From Solen grandis (taxonomy: Eukaryota > Mollusca > Bivalvia > Adapedonta > Solenidae): a stretch of DNA of 64,000 nt. The stretch is from contig CM037781.1 in NCBI GenBank assembly GCA_021229015.1, positions 41,035,417 through 41,099,416 of the forward strand, given 5' to 3'. The translations under genes were made by a program, and so were the position numbers. Below are positions 1 through 9,624 of this stretch, in pieces. Every line of letters starts with the position of its first letter. The first letter of the stretch is position 1. Below the pieces are notes generated by a model. That model was not told the DNA's origin, did no database searches, and worked only from the letters and a program-made list of their open reading frames with translations.

Positions 1-1662
1 TTCCTGAAGAACACTGTCATGTCTCCACCGGTAACGTCCTTGGGTGAGGGATGTGGTACACGAAGACAGAATGTGTTCCATGCTTCCCGTTTTGTCGCAC
101 AGATGGCACTTAGGGTTGTCTTTTAGACCCCATCTGTGAAGGTTGGAGGGTGACGGTAGCAGGTCATAGACTGATCTGAGCAAGAATGCGATCCTAAGTG
201 GTTCGTATCTCCAGATATCTGCCCAGGTCAGTTTTCTGTCTGTAGTTGTCCACTTTGTCCATGCGCCTTGGGCACCCATGGCAACAGCTTTCGCTCTTCT
301 TTCTTCTTCTGCTGCTGCTCTGACTTCATCTTGCACCATGCTCCTCCTTTCTGTATTTCCGGCAGAGCTCCATAGTGTAGTCTTGGAGTTGCCAAGCCCC
401 TGTCTGCCTACTGCGATGATGCCGACTATGTCTTTGTGCTGGAGTCTTCTCTCAGCTTGTTCGACTGCTTGGCTTGCTGACCACTTTCTTCCTGTTCTAG
501 TTTCAATTCCAGCGTTGCGAATTGAACTATCCTGCGACTGCTTGAGCGTCATCACCAGTCGTGTCTTGGCAACTTTGAACTCCTCAACTAGGGATGATAG
601 GGGGAGTTGTAGCTGGTTGGTTCGCCCATACAGTCCGATGCTGGTAAAGCTTGGTGGTACTCCCAGCCATCGGCGCAGGTGTCTGCTGATCGTTCGCTCC
701 AAGCATTCCACTGCAGATGTAGTGATTTCATATAGCATCAGGGGCCACATCAATCTGGGGAGGAGACCATTCTGGAAGAGCCACGCCTTGAATTTTCCCG
801 GTAAGCCAGATCGGTCTATCTGTTTCAAACCTTCTTGTAGTTGTGATCTGATGCGCCCTATGTTGGCTTTGTCACTAAGGCTGGCATCAAACCACTTGCC
901 CAGGCACTTTATGGGACTGTCCATGATGGATGGTATGTCTTCACCTTGGACCTGGAGGTTGAATCGTCTAGTGACCAACCCGCGTTTGATGACCAAGCTT
1001 CTAGACTTATTGGGTTTGAACTTCATTCTAGCCCAAGTAGCTGCCTCTTCCAATGCTTTCAGTACCCATCTCGCTTGTATGTGAGTCTGGGTTGTCACTG
1101 TCAGGTCGTCCATGAAACCCCTGTTAGTCGGCAGGTGTAACCCTGTAGATGTCTTTGGCCCTCGCGTTTCTGTATTCGCAGGGTTGATTATGAGGTTCAT
1201 GCCCATCACAAACAGGACAACAGAGATGGTACATCCAGTCACTATACCCTTTTCTAGTCTCTGCCAGGCTGTCATCTTGTCATCAACCATGAAGCGCAGT
1301 TTCATTCCACTGAAGTACCCGTTAATCATCCCTTGGATGTGCTCAGGGATGTGGTAGTACTTGAGAGCTGCTTCAATGAGCTTGTGAGGAATTGACCCGT
1401 AAGCATTTGCAAGGTCAAGCCACACCACAGTAAGGTCCCTGTTGTTCACTTTCGCTTCCCTGATGAGTTGGCTGATTGCACTGGTATGCTCCACACATCC
1501 AGAGAAGCCTGGAACTCCGCCCTTCTGAACTGATGTATCAACGTAACCATTTGTGGTAAGGTAGGTCGTCAGTCTTCTGGCTAGTATGGCGAAGAATATC
1601 TTGCCCTCTAGTTGAGTTTTCCTGTTGTTCACTTTCGCTTCCCTGATGAGTTGGCTGATTGC
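1..1662 (-). mobile_element. 5'-truncated R2-like (RLE-type) LINE copy with duplicated 5' junction
   Basis: The element occupies the left edge and ends at about 1662. Its truncated 5' end carries a roughly 41 bp direct copy (1621-1662) of its own internal sequence at 1440-1481 (both encode ISQLIREAKVNN). That suggests a template jump or local duplication during insertion. The 3' end lies outside the window. Confidence 0.7.
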
Positions 1663-1680
1663 TTTGGTCTGAGTATTGTA
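1..1680 (-). CDS. Partial reverse transcriptase ORF of an R2-like non-LTR retrotransposon
   Basis: Read on the minus strand, every codon from 1680 down to base 1 is open; a TAA sits at 1683-1681 and the frame leaves the window without a stop. In order it shows an RT palm motif (LDLANAYGSIPH, about 1420-1385), a second core block (KGIVTGCTISVVLF), the catalytic box FMDD (about 1110), a thumb-like region, then near the C-terminus a zinc knuckle C-x2-C-x7-H-x4-C (CHLC...H...C, about 105-55) followed by WRHDSVL. A CCHC knuckle followed by an R-x-RH-like block is known from R2-type elements, where a restriction-like endonuclease comes next; that part would lie outside the window. The 5' part (N-terminal zinc fingers, first RT blocks) is missing, so this is a 5'-truncated copy, but its frame is undamaged. 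Family placement rests on motifs only. Confidence 0.85.
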
Positions 1681-1834
1681 TTATTGTAAGAGAAATAAAT
1701 ATCCGATTCGATCATACGTCAACAAATGATAACACTGATTAACACAGAGTATTGTATGTTATCTTGTACAAATACCATAATTCTAGTCAAATTTAGAAGA
1801 ATAAGAAGATCAGTTTATCTATTGTGGTAGCAAC

Positions 1835-2017
1835 TACAGTAAAACCTCATATAAAGACCACCTCAATATAAGGACCTACTCACTATTAAGACCACGATTT
1901 TCAGGACCCCGTTCCCATTCACATTGCTTTAACTTGACTCGATTATCAGACCACGTTATTATTACGACCAGCTGACTGCGGTCCCATGACCGGTCGTTTT
2001 ATTGAAGTTTTACTGTA
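1835..2017. mobile_element. MITE with TACAGTAAAAC terminal inverted repeats
   Basis: About 183 bp, beginning TACAGTAAAACCTC and ending with the near reverse complement GAAGTTTTACTGTA. The ends sit at TA dinucleotides, as in Tc1/mariner-pogo superfamily MITEs. The interior alternates GACCAC/AGGACC blocks and has no coding capacity. Confidence 0.65.
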
Positions 2018-2329
2018 TTTAAGTTCTGGTTCGTTGTTACTACAAACGATTAAATCCACGGTTTGATGACATAAATAGGCCTGCTAATTTTAATTCTGGC
2101 ATTCGTGTATACATTCATTTCCACTTTCAAATTATGATTTATATAGACAAACATAAAATGAAGCAAATACGCAGTTATTTTCATATAGGTTGGCGTTGCT
2201 AGGGACTATGCTACCACGTTTTGTTAACAAAACCTACCTTTGACAAACATTTTCAAATAGCCATGTTAAAATCGTAAATTCAATTACTAATAGCATAAAA
2301 TAAATAAAGTAGACGGTGATTTTCAGTAC

Positions 2330-2603
2330 AAATAGAAGGATTGAGCTAAGCTTACCTGTAAGGTGACGGTTAATCCTTATTTCATCCACACAAAACTCCT
2401 TAAGGGCTCACACAGAGATGACGCAGCTATCAGCAGCCAGTGGTCATATTTTAGAGTATGAGTAGAGGATAATGTTTTCAAAAACTTAAGAGAAAATTTC
2501 GGGTGGTAGTGGGTTGGGTGTGTGAGCCCTTAAGGAGTTTTGTGTGGATGAAATAAGGATTAACCGTCACCTTACAGGTAAGCTTAGCTCAATCCTTCTA
2601 TTT
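2330..2603. repeat. Foldback structure: 84 bp inverted repeat around a 105 bp loop
   Basis: Bases 2330-2413 are the reverse complement of 2519-2603 with essentially no mismatch seen by eye. The loop (2414-2518) starts with a 35 bp segment (2413-2447) that is the exact reverse complement of 7508-7542 at the far end of the DIRS-like element. The arms contain a diverged version of the element's terminal repeat (CCTTAAGGAGTTTTGTGTGG versus CATTAAGGAGTTTATGTGTG). It therefore looks like joined left and right termini of a second, related DIRS copy. Confidence 0.75.
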
Positions 2604-2889
2604 CATCTCACACATAAACTCCTTAATGGGCCCCACAGAGACTTTAGAGTAACTTTTGAAAATATTATCTATATACCGAGTAACCACGCATATAATGAAA
2701 ACAAACGATAAAATGCGTACCATCATTTTTATCAAATTTATCAGTATTATATTGTTTATTTAACACAAACTGAAAAGTTATCAAAATCTGGCACATTCAT
2801 TATTTACATACATACAGTAATGCCGAGTCAATAAACGATCGCTAGTTCTGCATACCAATGGTCGATGTCCCAACGTAGAACCAGTAATA

Positions 2890-4008
2890 TCAAGATTTAC
2901 TGAGGAAAGCATGCATCAAACTATTACGGCTATTAACTAATGGCTTGTTATAGTACTTAGCAAATGTTTTAGCATTAGACCACCCAGCCGTGTCTGTTAT
3001 CGTTTGTAACGGAACTCCACACCTAATTGCCATTGAAGATGCAGCAGCACGAGTGCTGTGTGGTTTAAACGACTGGGGCACTCCGGCCTTTAGCATGATA
3101 AGCTTAATCCAACGACCTATTGTCTGCTTTGACACCGCCCCATGAGGGCGTATATTTGATATCAGTAATTTATTGGTGCACCGCAACCCCTCCGTTCTCT
3201 GTAAGTACTCATTAAGAGTGTTGATAATGCACAGGCGTCTGTCCGGTGTATAACCCTTAAACACGAGTGGTGTTTGATGCTGCCCGGGCTTAGATGTTTT
3301 CAAAAGGTGTGGTGTGTTTATCACTAATCTTTCTCCAGAGATATTAATGTCCTCCAGGCAAATAAGATGGAGAGTTTGACACCGCTGAGCTGATAAAAGT
3401 AAAAACAGCATACTCAGTTTTGCTGCAAGAAATAATAAGTTGTCACTATGGACAGTAGCTAAATAATCTAAGACTGTCCGTACATCCCAAATTTCTTTGT
3501 ACCTAGGTAGCGCTGGTCGTGTGTTAAAAACTCCTTTCATAAATCGAGTAATTAAACTGTTGTTACTAATATCAATTCCTGAAACCAATTTCAAGAAGCC
3601 ACTGACGGCCGATCTAGCTACACCTATTGCACTGTAACTTAAGCCTTTTTTGTATAGAGATGTGAGAAAATCTATTACTGCCGTTACACGGGGTTTAAAG
3701 GGATCATTCGTCCCATCACAATAATGAATCCACTGCTTAACATATGTGTCATATTGTTTTCTGGTCGTTGTTCGCCACGACTGGATGATAATATACCTAG
3801 CTTCTTCTGAAATTCCTCTGTCTTTGAGCGCTGTCCTGATATGGGAAAAAGCGCAAGTCTCATTTTCTGTAACGGGTGCTTCCGTTCGGGTCGGTGGGAC
3901 AGCGATAGGATCTTTTGAGGACTTGGAAGAAGAAGGCACGGTGCCACGATCAGCTTTATCAAGGTCGGCCACCATGTCTGTGCTGTCCATATTGGTGCTA
4001 CTAAACAC
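2890..4008 (-). CDS. Tyrosine recombinase of the DIRS-like element
   Basis: A 372-residue frame without stops. The N-terminal 60 residues are Ser/Thr/Asp-rich. A core-binding-like helical region follows (SWRTTTRKQYDTYVKQW), then the catalytic domain: Arg in LSAQRCQTL (about residue 207), HSTR in KPHSTRAAAS (about 315) and the Tyr nucleophile in FAKYYNKP (about 350), preceded by GWSNAKT. All four key residues of the R...HxxR...Y family are present. It would integrate circular cDNA of the element without target duplication. The start is uncertain: the first 325 bases overlap the end of the RT frame in another phase, as is usual in DIRS elements. Expression could need re-initiation or a spliced or frameshifted product. 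Confidence 0.88.
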   Translation of the reverse strand: MFSSTNMDSTDMVADLDKADRGTVPSSSKSSKDPIAVPPTRTEAPVTENETCAFSHIRTALKDRGISEEARYIIIQSWRTTTRKQYDTYVKQWIHYCDGTNDPFKPRVTAVIDFLTSLYKKGLSYSAIGVARSAVSGFLKLVSGIDISNNSLITRFMKGVFNTRPALPRYKEIWDVRTVLDYLATVHSDNLLFLAAKLSMLFLLLSAQRCQTLHLICLEDINISGERLVINTPHLLKTSKPGQHQTPLVFKGYTPDRRLCIINTLNEYLQRTEGLRCTNKLLISNIRPHGAVSKQTIGRWIKLIMLKAGVPQSFKPHSTRAAASSMAIRCGVPLQTITDTAGWSNAKTFAKYYNKPLVNSRNSLMHAFLSKS

Positions 4009-5760
4009 AACAGCTCCGTGTGGTCTATTTCTACTTTTTGCAGGACTTTTGCGATTATACTGAAAGGTGGAAATGCGTAACAGTTATTATTTTGCCATGG
4101 GAATGAAAATGCATCTATGGCGTATGCGTTAGGATCAGGTAACCTCGCAACATATTTTTGGAATTTTGCATTGAGCCGCGAAGCAAACAAATCAATATTT
4201 AAATATGGAAAAGACTGACATATGATGGAGAACACATCTTTTGATAAACCCCATTCTAGATCTTCATTTCCAGACCTGCTAAGTCTGTCCGCAGTTGTGT
4301 TCATTGTCCCACAAACATGATGCGCTGATAAGATAATGTTTTTCTGAATACACCAGTGCCAAATTTCTCGTGCGATTTTATTCAATGAGAATATTCGCCC
4401 CCCGTACTTGTTGATATATGAAACACTAGTAGTGTTGTCCATGTAAATCTTAATATGAATGTTTGTCATATGTTTAAAAAACGACAATAAGCCTAACTGA
4501 CATGCCTTAAGTTCCAATACATTTATATGCTGCCGTTGTTCATGAGAAGACCAGAAACCCTGTGTCCTCCTATTCATTGTTTGGTCATATGCACCCCACA
4601 TACGTTTAGATGAATCAGTAAACATGATATAGTCTGCATCAGGCGTGTTGATGTTGTTAAAACATAAATGTATATTTTTTATCCACCATTGTAATATGTC
4701 ATGTATGTCCCTTGTAACACTAAAAAAGCTATTAAAATTCCCCATGTGCTTTTTCAGCTCTACTTCTTTCCTATGTTCTAAAGGTTTAATATAAAATGGA
4801 GCGTGCAGGACTCCTGGGGTAGCAGCTACCATTTTCCCAATGACCCTTGAAAATTGTTGTATAGGGATGCGACGTGACATTGTAATAATTTTACAGAGTT
4901 GCACTATATTATCACATATCTCTGACGTTAGTCTGACTGTCATCGTCGTTGAACATAGTATAAATCCTAAGAAAACGATTTGCTTCGTTGGTATGAGGAC
5001 TGATTTTTTCAATGATATTGTAAACCCAAGTTTATCTAATAAATTAACCGTGTCTGAGATGTTGTGTTCACAATCATAATACGATTGACCTTGAAGGCAG
5101 GAATCATCAATATAGATCGAACTTATGTGTCCCCTTGCCCTCAAATTGGCAAACACTGGCTTCAGCAGTTTTGTAAATATCAAAGGACTTTTAGAAAACC
5201 CCATTACTAGTGCCGTAAACTGATATTTTACGCCGTCAAAAATGAAACGGAAATAGCGTCTATCTGGTTCGTGTATGGGGATTGTGTAAAACGCATCAGA
5301 AATGTCGACTGAACCAAAGTAGCAATCTTTCCTCATCGCTGTTATAACAGACTGTAACGTTTCCATTTTAAAGTGTACCTTATCCACGTAATTACTATTA
5401 AATGACTTTAAGTTTAAAATAATCCTAATACGTCCATCTGGTTTTGGTCTCGTGAATATATTTGAAATAAATTCTCCACTGGTATTATTGTCTGCAAGCT
5501 CAATTATTTCTTGTTCTGAAAAACGCTGTATTTCCTGTCTTATCTTTTGTCTTTCATCTTTATCGAAATTAAAAGGTTTGGGAATACTACTCTGGTAAGG
5601 AGTGTTAGAAAGTTGTACCCGGTACCCACATATCGTTTCTAAAATCCATTTGTCATTGGTTATCTTACGCCACTCATTTACGGAAGTACTTGTCTTTTTA
5701 GCCTTAAAATTGTTTGATGTGTTCACTAAGTCAAAAACCCGTATATCGTGAGGAGTACTT
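3684..5760 (-). CDS. Reverse transcriptase / RNase H / methylase-like polyprotein of the DIRS-like element
   Basis: An intact frame of about 690 residues. RT: FTRPKPDGRIRIILNLK, then VDISDAFYTIPI, then the catalytic box YIDDS (about residue 205 counted from 5726). RNase H: FTDSSKRMWGAYD (about 370), LELKACQLGL and YMDNTTSVSYI. Then NIDLFASRLNAKF and PDPNAYAIDAFSFPW (about 505-535), a segment conserved in DIRS elements and often assigned to a DNA-methyltransferase-like domain. There is no ATG at the front: 5726 is GTG, and the frame is open further upstream (reading ...VSTPHDIRVFDLV), overlapping the gag-like frame. Translation probably comes by frameshift from gag or by internal entry. The last 100 residues overlap the recombinase frame. 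Confidence 0.88.
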
Positions 5761-6787
5761 ACAGTATGAGTTACTTCTTTTGTGCTTTTGGCGGAAACCT
5801 GTTTTTCTTTTGTATTTTTGGTCGGTAGTTTGACTGAGGTTGTTTCCGATACTGATAACCTGAATTTGTGCTGTTTGACTGGCCCGGCTGTTGTCCCCTG
5901 TGCGGAGCACTCTGGGATGCCAGCCCAGGCGTTTGCCTAAAAAAGGTGTCTTAGTAGTAAGTTGATGTTTGCTTTCCTTCAATTTTTTAAGATCTTCCTC
6001 CATTTTGTCCCCGAAAAGAAGTTTTGATGATGGTTCGGCTTTACATAGCGGCTTGTACATTGGCAGGAGTTCCCTCTTAACCTGCTCTCTACGCACCTGT
6101 GACGTAGTTGTTACTGCATTCGAAAGCAGCTTGAACGCGTCTCCCAAAAGTTCTTTAAGAATTGGACTGCCGTCACTCTTGAGGATTTCCATTGCCTTAA
6201 GGATAGGAACTAGCGCTGTAGCGTAGTTCTTCTGCGCTTTCTGTAACAGAAAGTCCCTAGATTTAACACTGAGCTGTAATTGTCGCCACAGTGGTTCGTT
6301 TACAGTTGGAACTTGTAAATTGTCGATGTTGCTTGGCCTTTTATACTTATTCAAGAGTTCTTTGATTTTCTCTGCTTTTGGTTGCGATCTAAGGGCTTTG
6401 TTGCACAAAGTCGCTAGTTGTTCGCTAATAGCATCTCCAGTGTCCACTCCATCTTCGAAAAAATCCACCAGTGAAAATCCATCTACGTCCCCATCGGGTG
6501 CCTCTTGATATTGAAGTAATGCGATACGCTTTCCCCGAATCTGAATCTGTTTCATCCCGAACGCATATCCTTTTTGGGCTGCTATCTGCCTTGGGACTTA
6601 GAGCCTCCGCCGGCCTCTTTAATGAGGTCACCTCTGCTCGTATTTCGCTGAGGGACTCTGACAAGCTGTTGATTGCAGACTGCAAACCCTGCATTTGCTC
6701 CGTCTGCGGAGTGCCCATCTGATCAAAAATATTTGGTCGTGACCTCCCCAAAGTTGGGTTGTCCCCTGACTCCTGGTTTTCAGCCAT
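5731..6787 (-). pseudogene. Gag-like ORF of the DIRS-like element, split by one frame change
   Basis: The likely start is the ATG at 6787 (MAENQESGDNPTL). The first 80 residues include a coiled-coil-like stretch (LQSAINSLSESLSEIRAEV) and a basic NLS-like SPKRI. Near 6535 the coding frame shifts by one base (equivalent to one extra base or two missing), within TCGGGGAAAGCG. Downstream the frame continues as LLQYQEAPDGDVDGFSL and then a helical region (LPMYKPLCKAEPSSKLL), ending at 5731, just before the RT frame. No Cys-His knuckle is visible. The shift may be a sequencing indel, a true lesion or, less likely, programmed. Confidence 0.7.
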
Positions 6788-7044
6788 GACTCTGAAAAGT
6801 TTAAAACCCCGTAAGAGAAAACCAAACCTTTCGATCTTTTTTGTGAAGTAACACGTTACAAATATATCACTTATAAAACGTTTTAAACAATTGTCCAGGA
6901 TATCAGGGCCTATTACTAGCGCTTTGCCGAGATATATCGTACAATGTCTGCGATATGCAGAAAATATTATATGTCCATACAAATTTCTTAACGTCCATGT
7001 GGACAAAATGTCGCGTCATAACGTGCGTGGTTAGAGGCCAACTT

Positions 7045-7300
7045 CCTTGCGTCCGTGGTGTGCGGACAGCATCGTATACCGTCCATTATGAGCGGACATA
7101 TACTACATAACGTCCGTGGTGTGCAAACAAATATTGTGTCACGTCCGTGGTGTGCGGACAAATCAAAAACGGCCGTTGTGAGCGGACAAATTTCATAATT
7201 TCCGCAGTGTTGTAAAATGTCCGTTGTGTCTGGACAAATATTGTATAATGTCCGTGGTGTGCGGACAAATATAGAATAACGTCCGTGGTGTGCGAACAAA
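7045..7300 (-). repeat. About 31 bp tandem array of GTCCG...CGGAC hairpins in the DIRS leader
   Basis: Copies start at about 7051, 7081, 7112, 7143, 7171, 7201, 7219, 7250 and 7281, mostly 28-31 bp apart. Each good copy is GTCCG-TGGTGTG-CGGAC, a 5 bp stem with a 7-base loop, followed by AAATATNGAATAAC-like spacer. Several copies have one stem arm mutated. It lies upstream of the gag-like start, in the element's leader. Confidence 0.8.
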
Positions 7301-7734
7301 ATTGAATAACATCTGTGCAGACATATGAAATGTATTGAAAATAACATACCTGTATCCAAATTTAATCTAAACTCCTTTATGTAATTATCCCAACTTAAAA
7401 GAGAATCCCTGTAAGATCTTAGGTATAACTTAAATCGAACGCTGTTAATTAATCATATAAGACAGTTCCAAAAACCACTTGTTGACCGTAGCTGCTGATG
7501 CCTCGTTATGACCACTGGCTGCTGATAGCTGCGTCATCTCTGTGGGGCCCATTAAGGAGTTTATGTGTGAGATGAAATATGCTCATATGATAAAAGTTTC
7601 AAAGAACGAGCAAAATATGTTTGGCATAGTTATAAAATAAAGGCTTAAAAAATAATCCAATTTGATGCCACAAAACACATTTTCTTAAGTTTCAAGACAG
7701 TTCTGTATCTGATTGCCGAGATATGTTTGCATAC

Positions 7735-8326
7735 AAAACTACAGTCGAACCCCGGTAAATCCACGACCCTTTATTCAAATACCTGGCGTTATTCGAAATC
7801 TTCTGTGGTCCCGATTGCGCCACTTCTTGTTTTTAGCTCATCTGGCACAAAGAGCCAAGATAAGCTTTTGTCCGGCGTCCATCGTCGTGAGTTGTTAGTC
7901 GTCCGTTGTCAACAATTTACTTATATCTTCTTCTCTGAAACTACTGACGGGAAAGTGATCAAACTTGACAAGGATATCCCTAAGGTGGTTCCCTATAAAA
8001 CTATTCAATTGGTTCCGGTCTGTTTCATAATTATGTCAAAGGAGCTGAAAATAGATTTTAAAAATGAAATCTTAAAAAAAAAAAATCATCTCCTCCGAAA
8101 CCACAAGGCATAGAGCTTAGATATTTGGTGTGTGGCTTTGTCTAGTAGACCTTTACCAAGTTTGTTCAAATTATGACTCTGGTGTCAAAATTAGCCCCAG
8201 GGGTCACTTTATTTAACATGGACTTATATAGGAAAAACTAGAAAAATCTTCTTGTCAGAAACCACAAGGCCTGGAGGTTAGGTATGTAACATGGCCTAGT
8301 AGACCTCTACCAAGTTATAACAAGAG
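7735..8326 (-). mobile_element. MITE end and reverse-oriented Helentron-like fragment
   Basis: 7739-7790 resembles a pogo-type MITE end (ACAGTCGAACCCCGGTAAAT). From about 7836 a tail-like sequence, TTTAGCTCATCTGGCACAAAG, is the reverse complement of the CTTTGTGC...GAGCTAAAA tail of the elements at 9.6 and 39.1 kb. It is followed by degraded core with two similar halves (CCTAGTAGACC and CTAGTAGACC blocks near 8140 and 8290). Confidence 0.5.
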
Positions 8327-8327
8327 G

Positions 8328-9624
8328 GCCATGATGGCCCTAAATCGCTCACCTGAGATAAATAGGTTGACCCAAGGAACATCTGTACCAATTTATTTTA
8401 AAATCTGGCCAGTAGTTTTGAAGAAGATGATTTTTAAAGTTTTCATATTTTTTTTCTTTTTGTTGCCATGGCAACCAGAGTTCTATATGGATCAAGTTTA
8501 TTTTAGGAACTTTTGTGAAGGTTGACCCAAGGATCATCCCTGCCAAGTTTAATCAAATTCTGTCCAGTGGTTTCAGAGGAAATGTTGATTAAAGTTTTCC
8601 CTATATACATATAAGGCAAATAAGCCCCGCCCCTGGCGGCCATGTTTTTTACGGATCGGAAATTTTTTAGCAACTTTGGTAGAGGTTGACCGAAGGAACA
8701 TCTGTACCAATTTATTTTAAAATCTGGCCAGTAGTTTTGAAGAAGATGATTTTAAAAGTTTTCATATTTTTTTCTTTTTGTTGCCATGGCAACCAGAGTT
8801 CTACATGGATCAAGTTTATTTTAGCAACTTTTGTGAAGGTTGACCCAAGGATCATCCCTGCCAAGTTTAATCAAATTCTGTCCAGTGGTTTCAGAGGAAA
8901 TGTTGATTAAAGTTTTCCCTATATACATATAAGACAAATAAGCCCCGCCTCTGGCAGCCATGTTTTTTACGGATCGGAAATTTTTTAGCAACTTTGGTAG
9001 AGGTTGACCCAAGGAACATCTGTACCAATTTATTTTAAAATCTGGCCAGTAGTTTTGAAGAAGATGATTTTTGAAGTTTTCATTTTTTCTTCTTTTTGTT
9101 GCCATGGCAACCAGTTCTACATGGATCAAGTTTATTTTAGCAACTTTTGTGAAGGCTGACCCAAGGATCATCCCTGCCAAGTTTAATCAAATTCTGTCCA
9201 GTGGTTTCAGAGGAGATGTTGTTTAAAGGTTTCTCAATATACATATAAGGCAAATAAGCCCCGCCACTGGCGGCCATGTTTTTTTACGGATCGGAATAAT
9301 TTTAGCAACTTTGGTAGAGGTTGACCCAAGGAACATCTGTACCAAATTATTTTGAAATCTTGCCAGTAGTTTTGAAGGAGATGATTTTTAAAGTTTTCAA
9401 ATTATTTTTCTTTTTGTAGCCATGGCAACCAGAGTTCTTCATGGATCAACTTTATTTTAGCAACTTTTGTAGAGCCTCACCTAAGGAACATTCCTGCCAA
9501 GTTTCATTAAATTCTGTCCAGCGGTTTCAGAGATGTAGTTTAAAGCAAATAGTTGACGACGGACGACGCACGAAGGGCGATCACAAAAGCTCACCTTGAG
9601 CACTTTGTGCTCAGGTGAGCTAAA
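8328..9624 (+). mobile_element. Pearl/Helentron-like non-autonomous element with four ~318 bp units
   Basis: The head is AACAAGAG followed by the palindrome GGGCCATGATGGCCC, then CGCTCACCTGAG. The core has units starting GGTTGAC at 8365, 8684, 9002 and 9319 (period 317-319). Each unit contains two diverged halves of about 160 bp, both built on AGCAACTTTxGTxxAGGTTGACCCAAGGA. The tail is GACGACGGACGACGCACGAAG, AAAAGCTCACC, then the hairpin GAGCACTTTGTGCTC and AGGTGAGCTAAAAA. Core half-repeats of about 160 bp are known from bivalve pearl elements, later grouped with Helitron-type transposons. There is no protein coding; the open frames in the units are incidental. Confidence 0.75.

Larger units (their letters stand above)
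2596..7580 (-). mobile_element. DIRS-like tyrosine-recombinase retrotransposon, nearly complete
   Basis: Inverted terminal repeats bound the element: 2600-2638 is the reverse complement of about 7536-7577 (core TAAACTCCTTAATGGGCCCC). Inside, on the minus strand, come a hairpin-array leader, a gag-like frame, an RT/RNase H/methylase-like frame and an overlapping tyrosine recombinase. Inverted repeats, no protease or DDE integrase, and a C-terminal recombinase frame overlapping the RT frame are the DIRS hallmarks. RT and recombinase frames are intact; gag has one frame break. It appears young or recently active. Confidence 0.85.

Noticed and set aside
278..1357. Plus-strand open frames of 268 and 81 residues
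   Set aside because: They are shadows of the minus-strand reverse transcriptase, which has recognisable RT and zinc-knuckle motifs.
6988..7359. Minus frame of 123 residues over the hairpin array
   Set aside because: It is a translation of a 31 bp tandem repeat; codon content follows the repeat.
8349..9180. Open frames reading MAGMILGSTFTKVAKIN and MTEGTSVPIYFKIW in tandem units (also 37.8-39.0 kb)
   Set aside because: They repeat in every unit of a transposon core, on both strands, with frame breaks; no coding constraint is visible.
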